A stretch of 64,000 bases of DNA from Pseudomonadota bacterium (GCA_023399635.1 JAEWOP010000250.1:1-64000), one strand, 5' to 3'. Shown: positions 37,369 to 47,136, counted from the stretch's first letter. Translations and numbers: made by a program. The notes: generated from the sequence alone by a model not told the origin.

Positions 37369-38243
37369 GCGTCAGCTCCGGCAAGTGTCGTCGTTGTTTT
37401 GAAATACCAGTCCGGCCTCTGAAGGCTGAGCTGTTGTGCTGCCTGATCCGCTTCCTCGCGGGAAGCAAAGATGCCAAAACAAGTCGCACCTGAGCCAGAC
37501 ATGCGAGTAAGCAATGCGCCTTGACCGGCGATCATGGCTGTGATGTCGCGGATCTCGGGCACCAATTCCTGCGCGGGAACTTCCAGGTCGTTGCGGAGGC
37601 AGGACAACCGGTCAACCCAGTCGCCACTGGTGATGTCTCCTATCGGCGAGTTCTGCTTCGACGCAAGCCGTGAAAAGATGGTTGGTGTAGACACGCCACA
37701 AAGAGGATTGCCCAGCACCAGAGGAAGGACGGGAAGGTCGGGGAGAGGCGAAAGCTCTTCTCCGATACCACGTGCCATGACGGGTTCGCCGCGAAAGCAC
37801 ATAGGCACATCTGCGCCGAGCGATAGCGCAAGTTCTGCGGTCTCATTAACATGGTCTTCCACCTGCCAGAAGCGCAGAAGGGCTCTCAGCGTCGCCGCCG
37901 CATCCGCAGATCCGCCACCGATCCCGGAGGCAACCGGCAGGTGCTTTTCCAGGTGAATGGCAACCGGCGGCGCGCTGCCGCCTGCGGCTTCGATCTGCGA
38001 CCGAAGGCCATTGCGGGCACGGATTACCAGGTTGTCGTCAAGGTTGGCAGTGAGGGTCCCCGAAAAGGGGCCCGAAACCGTCAGGCGATCTTCGCCGGAG
38101 GCGGAGAACATCAGCCGGTCGCCGATGTCGGCGAAGGTAACGATGCTTTCTAGCAGGTGATAGCCATCCGCCCGTTGCCCCACAACGTGAAGCGCGAGGT
38201 TGATCTTCGCGGGTGCCAGCTCCTCTACAAGCTCTGGTGGCAA
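37365..38243 (-). CDS. ispE: 4-diphosphocytidyl-2-C-methyl-D-erythritol kinase
   Basis: IspE is the GHMP kinase of the MEP pathway that makes isoprenoid precursors. The 292-residue protein has the N-terminal LAPAKINLALHVVGQRADGY near residues 9-28, the ATP-binding motif LPVASGIGGGSADAAATLRA near residues 95-114, and a C-terminal ARMSGSGATCFGIF-like motif (MSGSGATCFGIF) near residue 254. The start is a TTG; no in-frame ATG lies near. A GGAG lies 12 bases upstream. It follows the TPR gene by 42 bases and overlaps moaB by 4. The isoprenoid supply feeds the nearby ispB and ubiA products. Confidence 0.92.
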   Translation of the reverse strand: MPPELVEELAPAKINLALHVVGQRADGYHLLESIVTFADIGDRLMFSASGEDRLTVSGPFSGTLTANLDDNLVIRARNGLRSQIEAAGGSAPPVAIHLEKHLPVASGIGGGSADAAATLRALLRFWQVEDHVNETAELALSLGADVPMCFRGEPVMARGIGEELSPLPDLPVLPLVLGNPLCGVSTPTIFSRLASKQNSPIGDITSGDWVDRLSCLRNDLEVPAQELVPEIRDITAMIAGQGALLTRMSGSGATCFGIFASREEADQAAQQLSLQRPDWYFKTTTTLAGADA

Positions 38244-38285
38244 AGCGGTTCTCAGCTCCTGCGCTGCGGGACGAGCCAGCTTGGA

Positions 38286-40118
38286 TCAGGACTTCTTGTC
38301 GGCCGGTGCTTCCGGGGCAGGCACCGGTTTGGGTGGTTCCACAGCGCTTCTATCCGCCGTGGTTGCCGCGGGATCAAGCGGAGGCAGGCCTTTTTCGACC
38401 TTCTCCTTGATCTCTTCGCGGTTGACGTCCTCGCCTTCCGAGATCAAAGCCCGATTCCACTGATAAACGGCTTCGAGCTTGCGGCCAACGCGCCAATAGG
38501 CATCGCCCAGATGGTCGTTGATCGTTGCATCGCCAGCGCGCAGCTGTACGGCGCGCTCCAGCTCCGTCACGGCTTCCTCGAACCGGCCCATGCGGTAATA
38601 GGCCCAACCAAGCGAATCGACCACATATCCGTCGTCTGGGCGCAGTTCCACCGCGCGACGGATCATGTCGAGACCTTCTTCCAGGTTGCGGTTCATATCG
38701 ACCCAGGAGTAGCCGAGATAGTTCAGTACCTGCGGCTGCTCCGGATTGAGCTCAAGCGCCTTGCGGAAGTTCGGCTCCGCCTGTTCCCACTTCTTCAGGC
38801 GTTCATAGGCAATGCCACGCTGGAAGAAGATCGTCCAGTCGCCGGGACCGGCAACCGGCCCGATGACCTCCACCGCCTTGTCGTAATTGGCAGCCATTTC
38901 CTGGTAATCCTTGGCGTCCGACAACACGCTGCCATAGGCAAGATAGCTGCGCAGGTCGCTGGGATCGGATGCGATCAGTTCCTTCAGGTGCTGCCGCGCC
39001 TCGTCCACCTTGTCGGTTCCCGCCAAAGCGAGGCCGAGCTGCAGCTCCGAGATGCGCCGCATTGGCGATGCTTCGGGTACCCGTTGATAATAGCCGATAG
39101 CCCGTTCCGGCTGCTCAAGCTTTTCGGCAATGCCACCGAGCAGGATGAGCGTATCGGCGCTCTCTGGATCGAGTGCATGGGAAACCTGCAGATAGAGCGA
39201 AACCATGTCTTCTGCGCCCTGACGGTTCAGGGCAGCCCCGACGGAGAACAGCACGGCAGCGGCGCCTTCGGCCGCACTGCTGATCTGCTGTTCAGGCTTG
39301 TCACCTTGCTCGATGCTTTCGCGCAGCGCCTTGAGAGGCGCGTAGTTGCTGATCATGCCATCGCCGACAGAGATAGCATCCAGAGCCTTCTGCTTGTTAC
39401 CCTCCGATGCCTCCAGTCGCGCAAGAGCCATGACTGCGCGCATGAAAGTATCCGGCGCGGTGGCAACCGCCTCCTGATTGGTGATGGCGGCAGTCAGATG
39501 CTTGCGGGCAGCACTGCTGTCGCCCATCTCGATTGCCATCGCGCCCATGTGGTAGTCGGTGAACACCTTGAACCAATCAGGGCCGCTCATCTTGGCAACC
39601 GTGTCCATGGCGCGCTTGCCCTTGCCCGCGCCGACGTCTGCCCAGGCGCCGATGAGCGCCTGCGTCAACCGGTCAAGATCGTTGGGGCCTTTGTAGGCGA
39701 CAAGCTTCTTAGCTTCCTCGAACCGCCCGTCCCGGATGGCGTCGAGCCCGCGCACGATCGTCGTGATCCGCTCGACGGCTCCGTCGTCCTTGAGCGCCTC
39801 AGCCTCCGCAAGACCCTCTTCGAACTGACCGTTGAGGAGCAGGGAAATCATCAGCCGCTCGCGGATCTCCAGGTTGGCGGCATCGAATTCAAGCGCCTTG
39901 CGATAAAGCGTAATCGCCGTCTCGTAATCATGGTCGACGTCCGCCGTGCGCGCCGCAAGGAAGGCGCCTGCGAAGGACTGAACCTTCGCGGGCTCGAAAC
40001 TAACGCTCTCTTCTGCCGGCTTTGCCTCGGGCGTCGCCGCATTCGGCGTGCCAGCCAGCAACAGCGCCAGGGCGAGCGCGGTGCCCGAAAGCAAGAGAAG
40101 ATGGGTTTTCTGCCGCAT
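38286..40118 (-). CDS. Exported tetratricopeptide-repeat protein
   Basis: This 610-residue protein has a signal peptide (MRQKTHLLLLSGTALALALL, cleaved near TPNAATPEA) and then repeated TPR helices along most of its length, for instance DYETAITLYRKALEFDAANL, EQAEPNFRKALELNPEQPQV and RFEEAVTELERAVQLRAGDA. A Pro/Lys/Ala-rich tail ends it. TPR proteins scaffold other proteins; an envelope or periplasmic assembly role is likely but unproven. It is the first gene of the TPR-ispE-moaB transcript. Confidence 0.85.
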   Translation of the reverse strand: MRQKTHLLLLSGTALALALLLAGTPNAATPEAKPAEESVSFEPAKVQSFAGAFLAARTADVDHDYETAITLYRKALEFDAANLEIRERLMISLLLNGQFEEGLAEAEALKDDGAVERITTIVRGLDAIRDGRFEEAKKLVAYKGPNDLDRLTQALIGAWADVGAGKGKRAMDTVAKMSGPDWFKVFTDYHMGAMAIEMGDSSAARKHLTAAITNQEAVATAPDTFMRAVMALARLEASEGNKQKALDAISVGDGMISNYAPLKALRESIEQGDKPEQQISSAAEGAAAVLFSVGAALNRQGAEDMVSLYLQVSHALDPESADTLILLGGIAEKLEQPERAIGYYQRVPEASPMRRISELQLGLALAGTDKVDEARQHLKELIASDPSDLRSYLAYGSVLSDAKDYQEMAANYDKAVEVIGPVAGPGDWTIFFQRGIAYERLKKWEQAEPNFRKALELNPEQPQVLNYLGYSWVDMNRNLEEGLDMIRRAVELRPDDGYVVDSLGWAYYRMGRFEEAVTELERAVQLRAGDATINDHLGDAYWRVGRKLEAVYQWNRALISEGEDVNREEIKEKVEKGLPPLDPAATTADRSAVEPPKPVPAPEAPADKKS

Positions 40119-40241
40119 AAAGGTGCCTTTCGTTAACGTGACGCGGCGGCTGTCGCCCTGGCGTCCCGCACCGATTGATTCACGGACAGAATGGCTTTTT
40201 TGGCGCAGGACCGCAAGAAAACTGAAGCGGTCCCGCTGCTG

Positions 40242-41258
40242 TCAGTTGACGCGCTGGATGGAAAACTCGATCACTTCCATAAGGGCGGCCTTGTAAGGCG
40301 AGGCGGGCAAAGGGGCCAGCGCGTCGCGCGCGATCGTTCCGTAATGGAGTGCCCGCCCGATGGTGTCCTTCAGCGCATCATGCTTGTGGATCAGGCCAAG
40401 AGCCTTCTCGAGGTTGGCGTCGGAGCTTTCCCCGCTTTCGATCGCCTTGCGCCAGAAGGCTTGTTCCTCCGTGGTGCCGCGCCGGAAGGCAAGGATGACG
40501 GGCAGCGTGATCTTGCCCTCGCGGAAGTCGTCGCCGACATTCTTGCCCAGGTCAGCGGCAGTGCCGCCGTAATCCAGCGCGTCGTCGACCATCTGGAAGG
40601 CATAGCCGAGATTCATGCCGAAGGAGCGGAGTGCCGCCCGGCTGGACTTGTCAGCCTTGGCGATGATCGGCCCGACTTCAGCAGCAGCGGCAAACAGAGC
40701 CGCTGTCTTGGCGCGAATGACGGACAGGTAGTCGTCCTCGGTCGTTTCCATGTTCTTGGCGACGGAGAGCTGCAGCACTTCGCCTTCCGCAATCACTGCG
40801 GCAGCGGTTGACAGCACATCGAGCGCGTCGAGCGAACCGACATCCACCATCATCCGGAAAGCCTGTCCCAGCAGGAAGTCTCCGACCAGAACACTCGCCT
40901 GGTTGCCCCAGATCGTGCGTGCCGTCGATTTGCCGCGCCGCAAGTCGCTCTCGTCCACCACATCGTCATGCAGCAGAGTTGCAGTGTGCATGAACTCCAC
41001 GCTCGTCGCGAGCTTGATGTGGTGGTCGCCCTCGTAGCCGAACATGGAGGCCGAAGCGAGCGTCAGCATCGGCCGCAGGCGTTTGCCGCCGGAGGAGATC
41101 AGGTGGTTGGCGACCTCGGGGATCATCTGGACGTCAGACCCCGCCTTCGACAGGATCAACTGATTGACGCGTTCCATGTCCGCTTTCGTCAGATCGACGA
41201 GAGGCTTGACGGAAGCCGGCTTCTTCTTGCCTTCTTCAAGCGATACGACGACGCCCAA
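40242..41258 (-). CDS. ispB: Polyprenyl (probably decaprenyl) diphosphate synthase
   Basis: IspB makes the long isoprenoid tail of ubiquinone. The 338-residue protein has both aspartate-rich motifs: LLHDDVVDESDLRRGK near residues 96-111 and FQMVDDALDYGG near residues 218-229, plus SGGKRLRPML near residue 56. The sequence resembles the Agrobacterium decaprenyl synthase (CoQ10 type), so a C50 product is inferred. The start is a TTG preceded by AGGAG. The tail product would be used by the UbiA encoded near 54 kb. Confidence 0.92.
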   Translation of the reverse strand: MGVVVSLEEGKKKPASVKPLVDLTKADMERVNQLILSKAGSDVQMIPEVANHLISSGGKRLRPMLTLASASMFGYEGDHHIKLATSVEFMHTATLLHDDVVDESDLRRGKSTARTIWGNQASVLVGDFLLGQAFRMMVDVGSLDALDVLSTAAAVIAEGEVLQLSVAKNMETTEDDYLSVIRAKTAALFAAAAEVGPIIAKADKSSRAALRSFGMNLGYAFQMVDDALDYGGTAADLGKNVGDDFREGKITLPVILAFRRGTTEEQAFWRKAIESGESSDANLEKALGLIHKHDALKDTIGRALHYGTIARDALAPLPASPYKAALMEVIEFSIQRVN

Positions 41259-41358
41259 GGATCCGCTCTCCTGTTCAAATGCCGTGACGGACTATAGATG
41301 TGGCCCTATAGCGTTCTCGGCGCCAATTGCCAAATGCCTAAATGCGAAAAGCGGATCC

Positions 41359-41589
41359 ATGCTTGAACTCATCCGGACCAACGATGCCGTGCTTCTTTCC
41401 TTCGCCGAAAGCCTGATGCGCGACGCGGGTATTCACTGCATGATCGCAGATCAGGGCATGAGCATCCTGGAAGGATCGCTTGGGCTATTGCCGCGGCGCC
41501 TGCTGGTGGAAGAGGATCGGGCAGACGAGGCCCGGCGCATCCTGGTGGATGCTGGGCTGGCGGGGGAACTGCGAGATCCCGCCGCATGA
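41359..41589 (+). CDS. DUF2007 family protein
   Basis: This 76-residue protein matches the DUF2007 (putative signal-transducing) family: MLELIRTNDAVLLSFAESLM with an internal RRLLVEEDRADEARRILVDA. Function is unknown. The in-frame extension back to 41164 runs through antisense ispB and is rejected in favour of ATG 41359. It overlaps the methyltransferase gene by 4 bases and is divergent from ispB. Confidence 0.8.
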   Translation: MLELIRTNDAVLLSFAESLMRDAGIHCMIADQGMSILEGSLGLLPRRLLVEEDRADEARRILVDAGLAGELRDPAA

Positions 41590-42365
41590 ACGAAACCATC
41601 GATGCCTTCCATCGTGGCCGTTTCCACCTCGTGCAGCCAAAGGGGATCGGGCACCGCTCCGGCGTCGATGCGATGCTTCTGGCCTCTCTGGTGGACGGTG
41701 CCGGTCCCATGAGCGTTGCCGATCTCGGAGCGGGGGCAGGGGCGGCAGGGTTGGCGGTAGCGTCCAGGCTGCCGCAGGCACAGGTTCTGTTGGTTGAGCG
41801 CTCCGAACTGATGGCCCACTGTGCGCGTAAGTCTCTGGCGCTCCCGCAGAACGCCGGGTATGCGCAACGGGTCAGCGTCCTGGAAGCCGATGTCACACTG
41901 ACGGGAAAGGCGCGCCAGGCCGCGGGTCTCCAAGACGAGGTCTACGATCACGTCATCATGAATCCGCCATTCAACGATCCGAGCGACCGTCTGACGCCCG
42001 ATGCTCTCAAGGCGGAGGCGCATGCCATGAACGAAGGGCTGTTCGACGCCTGGATCAGGACTGCTGGCGCAATCTTGAAGCCTGGCGGCCAGTTGTCGCT
42101 GATCGCCCGACCACAATCGATCGCCGAGATCATCCAGGCCTGCGGGCGCCGCTTCGGCGGGCTGGAGATACGCGCCATCCACCCGCGGCCCGCAGAAGAT
42201 GCGACGCGGCTCTTGCTCACGGCCATCAAGGGATCACGTGCAAGGCTCGTTTTTCGCGCACCGCTTTTTCTTCATGGTCCGGAAGGCCACGGCTTCACCA
42301 GCGAGGCAGATGACCTCAACAACGGGCGCATTGCCTTTCCCCGCCGGACAACCGCGCGGCGCTGA
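41586..42365 (+). CDS. N6-adenine-type tRNA methyltransferase (TrmN6-like)
   Basis: This 259-residue SAM methyltransferase has motif I VADLGAGAGAAGLAVA near residues 43-58 and the N6-adenine signature MNPPFND near residues 121-127. The N-terminal RFHLVQPKGIGHRSGVDAML resembles the tRNA1(Val) A37 methyltransferase YfiC/TrmN6. RNA is the expected target, but the exact tRNA is inferred. It is coupled by a 4-base overlap to the DUF2007 gene. Confidence 0.82.
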   Translation: MNETIDAFHRGRFHLVQPKGIGHRSGVDAMLLASLVDGAGPMSVADLGAGAGAAGLAVASRLPQAQVLLVERSELMAHCARKSLALPQNAGYAQRVSVLEADVTLTGKARQAAGLQDEVYDHVIMNPPFNDPSDRLTPDALKAEAHAMNEGLFDAWIRTAGAILKPGGQLSLIARPQSIAEIIQACGRRFGGLEIRAIHPRPAEDATRLLLTAIKGSRARLVFRAPLFLHGPEGHGFTSEADDLNNGRIAFPRRTTARR

Positions 42366-42441
42366 AAAAGCCAGTCCTCCCATTGTGTTTGCGGTTGTAG
42401 ACCATACATCTCGCTCACCAACCCGATGAGAAGGATTTCAA

Positions 42442-43308
42442 ATGGCCGGTCTGTTGTCGCGCGTGATGCCGAAGCGTTTCCGCAAGGAGGGAACGGCCAT
42501 TCCGGTGGTCAGGCTGCAGGGGGTCATCATGACCGGGGGCAGCCAGTTTCGGCCGAGCCTCAACCTCGCAACCGTCGCGCCGATGCTTGAAAAGGCCTTC
42601 TCCAGGAAGGATGCTCCCGCCGTTGCCATCTCGATCAACTCGCCTGGTGGCTCACCTGTTCAGTCCCGGTTGATCTATCAGCGCATCCGCGCCCTTGCGG
42701 AGGAGAAGGACAAGAAGGTCCTGATGTTTGTCGAGGACGTCGCGGCTTCCGGCGGCTATATGATTGCGCTTGCCGGAGACGAGATCTTTGCCGACCCGAC
42801 GTCGATCGTTGGTTCCATTGGGGTCGTGTCGGGAGGCTTCGGTTTTCCGGAGCTGCTGCGAAAGATCGGCGTTGAACGTCGCGTTTATACCGCCGGTGAA
42901 AACAAGGTGATCCTCGATCCTTTCCAGCCGGAAAAGGAAGGCGACGTCGAATATCTGAAAACGCTGCAACTGGAGATTCACAAGGTCTTCATAGACATGG
43001 TGAAGGCGCGGCGCGGCAGCCGGCTGGCCGAGGATGACACGATCTTCTCCGGCCTTTTCTGGACCGGCGGACGCGGTGTCGATCTCGGTCTGGTCGACGG
43101 CTTGGGCGAGATGCGCGAGACGCTGAAGCGTCGCTATGGCGACAAGACCCGGCTGGAACTGGTTGCCGGGGCCCGCAACATGTTCGGGCGCCGTCTGCCC
43201 GGCGTCATCGCCGGCGGCGGCAATCCCGGTGCGATCGTCGCCAGTGCCGCTTCGGGGCTTGCGGAAACGCTGGAGGAAAAGGCAATGTGGAGCCGTTACG
43301 GGCTCTAA
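42442..43308 (+). CDS. S49-family serine peptidase (SppA/SohB-like)
   Basis: This 288-residue protein has one S49 domain. The predicted nucleophile is Ser103 in VEDVAASGGYMIAL, and the general-base lysine lies in the region of GENKVILDPFQPEK near residues 152-165. The SINSPGGSPVQS oxyanion segment is near residue 55. Members cleave signal peptides or membrane-associated peptides. A single domain rather than the two of E. coli SppA suggests the short bacterial form. An AAGGA Shine-Dalgarno precedes it, and a small membrane protein gene follows. Confidence 0.87.
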   Translation: MAGLLSRVMPKRFRKEGTAIPVVRLQGVIMTGGSQFRPSLNLATVAPMLEKAFSRKDAPAVAISINSPGGSPVQSRLIYQRIRALAEEKDKKVLMFVEDVAASGGYMIALAGDEIFADPTSIVGSIGVVSGGFGFPELLRKIGVERRVYTAGENKVILDPFQPEKEGDVEYLKTLQLEIHKVFIDMVKARRGSRLAEDDTIFSGLFWTGGRGVDLGLVDGLGEMRETLKRRYGDKTRLELVAGARNMFGRRLPGVIAGGGNPGAIVASAASGLAETLEEKAMWSRYGL

Positions 43309-43335
43309 CGGACGCAGCGGGGGAAGGCGGCGGAG

Positions 43336-43527
43336 ATGGCGCAACTCATATTCTTCATTGTCCTCGTGGGGGGCGGCTGGCTGCTTTACAGGCGCTTCAT
43401 CAGCGATGCCGAGAAACTCACGGCCCGTTCACGTGAACGGCAGAAGGAGCAGGAAACCGGTGCTTTGGGAACGTTGATCAAGGATCCCGATACGGGGGAG
43501 TACCGCGTCAAAAGGGATGATGAATAG
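43336..43527 (+). CDS. Small single-pass membrane protein, unknown function
   Basis: This 63-residue protein has an N-terminal helix (MAQLIFFIVLVGGGWLLYRR) followed by a charged, basic and acidic tail. No family is recognised. It lies 27 bases after the S49 peptidase with a GGCGGAG sequence upstream, so it is likely co-expressed and may serve the same membrane. The N-terminal helix and good spacing make it a believable gene despite its size. Confidence 0.62.
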   Translation: MAQLIFFIVLVGGGWLLYRRFISDAEKLTARSRERQKEQETGALGTLIKDPDTGEYRVKRDDE

Positions 43528-43619
43528 GAGGAGCGTAACAGCTCCGGCCATAATTCCTTGACCCTTGCTGCTCTGCGTGGCACTCGTCCGCTGTTTCCTT
43601 CAGATGCCGGCGATAAGCA

Positions 43620-44576
43620 ATGACCGATCTTCCAGACCACATGTCCCCGACCCGTTCTTTCCAGGGGTTGATCCTGGCTCTCCACAACTACTGGGCCGAC
43701 AAGGGTTGCGCGGTGCTGCAGCCTTACGACATGGAAGTTGGCGCCGGCACCTTCCACCCGGCCACCACGCTCCGCGCGCTCGGACCGAAGCCCTGGAAAG
43801 CTGCCTATGTGCAGCCATCGCGTCGTCCCTCGGACGGCCGCTATGGCGAAAACCCCAACCGTTTGCAGCATTATTACCAGTACCAGGTCATCCTGAAGCC
43901 CAACCCTTCGAACCTGCAGGAACTCTACCTCGGTTCGCTCGCGGCAATTGGGCTCGACCCGCTGCTGCATGACGTTCGCTTCGTGGAAGACGATTGGGAA
44001 AGCCCGACGCTCGGCGCCTGGGGGCTTGGCTGGGAATGCTGGTGCGACGGTATGGAAGTCTCGCAGTTCACCTACTTCCAGCAGGTCTGCGGTATCGAGT
44101 GCTCACCGGTTGCCGGTGAACTGACCTACGGGCTCGAGCGGCTCGCGATGTATGTTCAAGGGGTCGACAATGTCTACGATCTGAACTTCAACGGCCGCGA
44201 AGGCGAGGAGCGGATCTCCTATGGAGACGTTTTCCTTCAGGCCGAGCAAGAATATTCACGCCACAACTTCGAATTCGCCGACACGGCCATGCTGCACCGG
44301 CACTTCATCGATGCCGAGAAGGAATGCCAGGCTTTGCTGGCGGCCGGTGCACCCGGGGCAAATGCCAACCAGACGCTGCACAAATGTGTCTTCCCCGCCT
44401 ATGACCAGTGCATCAAGGCGAGCCATGTCTTCAATCTGTTGGATGCCCGCGGCGTCATCTCCGTGACCGAACGTCAAAGCTATATCCTGCGCGTCCGCAC
44501 GCTTGCCAAGGCCTGCGGGGAAGCATTTCTGCTGACCGACGCCGGGGGTGTCAACCTGCGCCAGACAACGGCCTGA
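43620..44576 (+). CDS. glyQ: Glycyl-tRNA synthetase alpha subunit
   Basis: GlyQ is the catalytic subunit of the heterotetrameric bacterial GlyRS. The 318-residue protein has [19 protein letters not shown] near residues 41-59, then [20 protein letters not shown] near residues 64-83 and [18 protein letters not shown] near residue 171, all characteristic. The length is normal. The beta subunit gene glyS begins 2.7 kb downstream, because lemA and a DUF2207 gene lie between; in many bacteria glyQ and glyS are adjacent. Confidence 0.97.
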   Translation: MTDLPDHMSPTRSFQGLILALHNYWADKGCAVLQPYDMEVGAGTFHPATTLRALGPKPWKAAYVQPSRRPSDGRYGENPNRLQHYYQYQVILKPNPSNLQELYLGSLAAIGLDPLLHDVRFVEDDWESPTLGAWGLGWECWCDGMEVSQFTYFQQVCGIECSPVAGELTYGLERLAMYVQGVDNVYDLNFNGREGEERISYGDVFLQAEQEYSRHNFEFADTAMLHRHFIDAEKECQALLAAGAPGANANQTLHKCVFPAYDQCIKASHVFNLLDARGVISVTERQSYILRVRTLAKACGEAFLLTDAGGVNLRQTTA

Positions 44577-44584
44577 CGGCAGGT

Positions 44585-44613
44585 TTGACGGTCCCTCGAA
44601 AGCTTTCTAGTGT
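44585..44613 (+). promoter_or_regulatory. Candidate promoter for lemA-DUF2207
   Basis: TTGACG (44585-44590), a 17-base spacer and TAGTGT (44608-44613) lie in the gap between glyQ and lemA. The -35 is strong and the -10 is weak. If used, it would let lemA be expressed separately from glyQ. Confidence 0.4.
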
Positions 44614-44648
44614 CCCCCGGGACTTGAAGTTCATTGGGGGATTCTTGG

Positions 44649-45200
44649 ATGTATATCCTGCTCGGCATCGTCGTATTGATCGTTCTTTACGGCGTCTTTC
44701 TCTACAACAGCCTGGTCAAGTCACGTCAGATGGCGGAAGAGGCCTGGTCAGGCATCGACGTGCAGCTGAAGCGCCGTGCGGATCTCATTCCCAATCTGAT
44801 TGAGACGGTGAAGGGATACGCGGCGCACGAAAAGACGACCTTCGAGGAGGTGGTCGAACTGCGCAACCGGGCGCAGTCGATGCCGGCAGGTGATGTCGCC
44901 GGCCGGGCGCAGGTGGAGGGGATGCTGTCACAGGCGCTCGGCAAACTCTTCGCGCTGGCGGAAGCCTATCCTGACCTGAAGGCCAACCAGAACTTCCTGG
45001 AGCTGCAAAGCTCGCTCGAAACCATCGAGAGCGAGATACAGATGTCGCGCCGCTACTACAACGGCGCTGCGCGTGACCTCAACGTCAAGGTGGAAAGCGT
45101 GCCATCCAACCTTGTGGCGAACCAGTTCGGCTTTTCCAAGCGCGAATATTTCGAGATCGAGAATCCAGCCGATCGCGCCGTTCCAGCTGTCAAATTCTGA
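44649..45200 (+). CDS. lemA: LemA family protein
   Basis: This 183-residue protein has an N-terminal membrane helix (MYILLGIVVLIVLYGVFLYN) followed by the LemA four-helix region: QMAEEAWSGIDVQLKRRADL, IPNLIETVKGYAAHEK and FLELQSSLETIESEIQMSRR, with the family's C-terminal FAKREYFEI-like FSKREYFEIE. The function is not settled; LemA proteins sit in membranes with a cytosolic or periplasmic helical domain. The TTG upstream at 44634 is rejected in favour of ATG 44649. Seven bases separate it from the DUF2207 gene, a partnership seen in many bacteria. Confidence 0.9.
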   Translation: MYILLGIVVLIVLYGVFLYNSLVKSRQMAEEAWSGIDVQLKRRADLIPNLIETVKGYAAHEKTTFEEVVELRNRAQSMPAGDVAGRAQVEGMLSQALGKLFALAEAYPDLKANQNFLELQSSLETIESEIQMSRRYYNGAARDLNVKVESVPSNLVANQFGFSKREYFEIENPADRAVPAVKF

Positions 45201-45207
45201 GCCGACC

Positions 45208-47136
45208 ATGCTTGTCCGCCTGCTGCTCCCGGCGCTCCTTTGGCTCACCTTTGTCGTTCCTGCCTCTAGCGCCGAATACATCCGGTCCTATCATGCCGAC
45301 ATTCAGGTGGCGGCTGATGGTGAACTGACTGTCTCTGAGACGATCACGGTCAATGCGGAAGGTCGCGACATCCGTCGCGGCATCTTCCGTGATTTTCCGC
45401 TGACGATGGAGGATGAGGAGGGGCGCACACAGCGGGTAGGCTTCGATGTAGTTTCCGTCACCCGCGAAGGGGCGCCGGAGGACTGGCACACGGAAACGAT
45501 CTCCGGCGGTATCCGCATCTATACCGGCTCGCAGGATGCGTTCCTTGAGCACGGCGAGCATACTTACGTCATCACCTACCGCACCGACCGCCAGATTCGC
45601 TATTTTGACGACCACGATGAACTCTACTGGAACGTCACCGGCAATGGCTGGATGTTTCGCATCGAGCAGGCATCGGCGCGCGTAACGCTGCCGCAGGGAG
45701 CGCAGGTGACGGAGACGGTCGCCTATACGGGTCCTCTTGGTGCCGCCGATACCAATGCAAACATGCGGGCAAGCGGCAACACTGCCGTTTTCTCGACGAC
45801 CAGGCCGCTTGCACCCAATGAAGGCCTGACCATTGTGGCAGGAATTCCCAAGGGCGTAATCGCAGCGCCTTCCGCCGACGATCTGCGCAACTGGTGGTTC
45901 CGCGACAACATCAACGCCCTCCTGGGCTTCGGAGGGCTGGCGGCGGTTGCGCTTTATTATGCCCGCAACTGGACCCGCGTCGGCAGGGATCCAGCACGAG
46001 GTGTCATGGTGCCGCGCTGGCACCCGCCGGAAGGCCTATCGCCTGCACTCGTCAACTACGTAGACAACAAGGGCTTTTCCGGTGGTGGCTGGACGGCACT
46101 TTCTGCCACGGCACTCGATCTTGCGGTCAAAGGCTATGTGACACTCGAAGACATGGAGAACTCGATCACAATTCGGCGCACCGACAAGAGCGGGGATAAG
46201 GAGCTTCCAACTGGCCAGACAGCGCTTCTGAAGGAAATTGGTGGCCCAGGCAACGAATTGGTGATCGACCAGGCGAACGGCGCGAAGGTGCAGACGGTCG
46301 GCACCAGCTTCCGCCGTGCCATCGAGAAGGAACATCGCGGTAGGTATTACAAGGCCAATACCGGCTATGTGGTCGGCGGTGTCCTGCTCAGCCTCGTCGT
46401 GCTCGGCATCTTGTTCGCCTTCGGAAATATCGATCCTGATCTGCTCGTCGTCTTCATGGTGCCGGTCTTCTTCGCTGCGTTTCTCGGCGGCTTTGCCGTC
46501 AGCTTCGGCAAGAAGCTCAGGCGCGGAAGTTCGCTGGTTTCGAAGATTCTTGCTGTGGTCGTTCTCGGCTTCATCGGCCTTGTCGCACTCTCTGCCATCT
46601 CCAGTATTCTTGTCATTATCGTCACCGATCTTTCTGGAACGGAACATTGGCCGCCGCTCGTATCCGTCGGCGGCATCGTGTTGATCAACGTCATCTTCCT
46701 CTTCCTGATGGGCGCGCCTACGCCGCTGGGTCGCAAGCGGATGGACGAGATCGACGGCCTGCGGACCTATCTCACCTTGGCGGAAAAGGACCGCATGAAC
46801 ATGGCCGGCGCACCCACGATGTCGCCGCGCCATTTCGAAACGCTGTTGCCTTACGCCGTCGCGCTTGGTGTCGAGAAGCCCTGGAGCGAGCACTTCGAGA
46901 CCTGGCTGGCCACGGCGGCGGCCGGTGCGGCAGCGGCTTCGTATTCGCCTGCATGGTACGACGGTCACGGGGCAGGCGGCTTCGGCAATCGCATTGGCGG
47001 CTTTTCCTCCGCCATGGCCTCGACCATCGCCTCCACAATCCCAACCCCAACGAGCAGTTCCTCGTCCTCCGGTTATTCCTCCAGCGGCGGCTTTTCCGGC
47101 GGCGGTGGGGGAGGCGGCGGCGGCGGGGGGTGGTAG
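45208..47136 (+). CDS. DUF2207 membrane protein with Gly/Ser-rich tail
   Basis: This protein of about 642 residues has a signal peptide, a large extracytoplasmic DUF2207 domain (RSYHADIQVAADGELTVSE, then RRGIFRDFPL), and two or more membrane helix groups (residues about 240-260 and 395-520). A cytosolic region and a C-terminal tail rich in Gly and Ser (GYSSSGGFSGGGG) follow. The family is often encoded next to LemA, and the pair is thought to act at the membrane, but no function is proven. An in-frame upstream extension is excluded by the signal peptide at ATG 45208. Confidence 0.88.
   Translation: MLVRLLLPALLWLTFVVPASSAEYIRSYHADIQVAADGELTVSETITVNAEGRDIRRGIFRDFPLTMEDEEGRTQRVGFDVVSVTREGAPEDWHTETISGGIRIYTGSQDAFLEHGEHTYVITYRTDRQIRYFDDHDELYWNVTGNGWMFRIEQASARVTLPQGAQVTETVAYTGPLGAADTNANMRASGNTAVFSTTRPLAPNEGLTIVAGIPKGVIAAPSADDLRNWWFRDNINALLGFGGLAAVALYYARNWTRVGRDPARGVMVPRWHPPEGLSPALVNYVDNKGFSGGGWTALSATALDLAVKGYVTLEDMENSITIRRTDKSGDKELPTGQTALLKEIGGPGNELVIDQANGAKVQTVGTSFRRAIEKEHRGRYYKANTGYVVGGVLLSLVVLGILFAFGNIDPDLLVVFMVPVFFAAFLGGFAVSFGKKLRRGSSLVSKILAVVVLGFIGLVALSAISSILVIIVTDLSGTEHWPPLVSVGGIVLINVIFLFLMGAPTPLGRKRMDEIDGLRTYLTLAEKDRMNMAGAPTMSPRHFETLLPYAVALGVEKPWSEHFETWLATAAAGAAAASYSPAWYDGHGAGGFGNRIGGFSSAMASTIASTIPTPTSSSSSSGYSSSGGFSGGGGGGGGGGGW

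Noticed and set aside
38157..40136. 659-codon plus-strand frame opposite the TPR gene
   Set aside because: The TPR repeats and signal peptide on the minus strand are clear; the antisense frame shows no domain.
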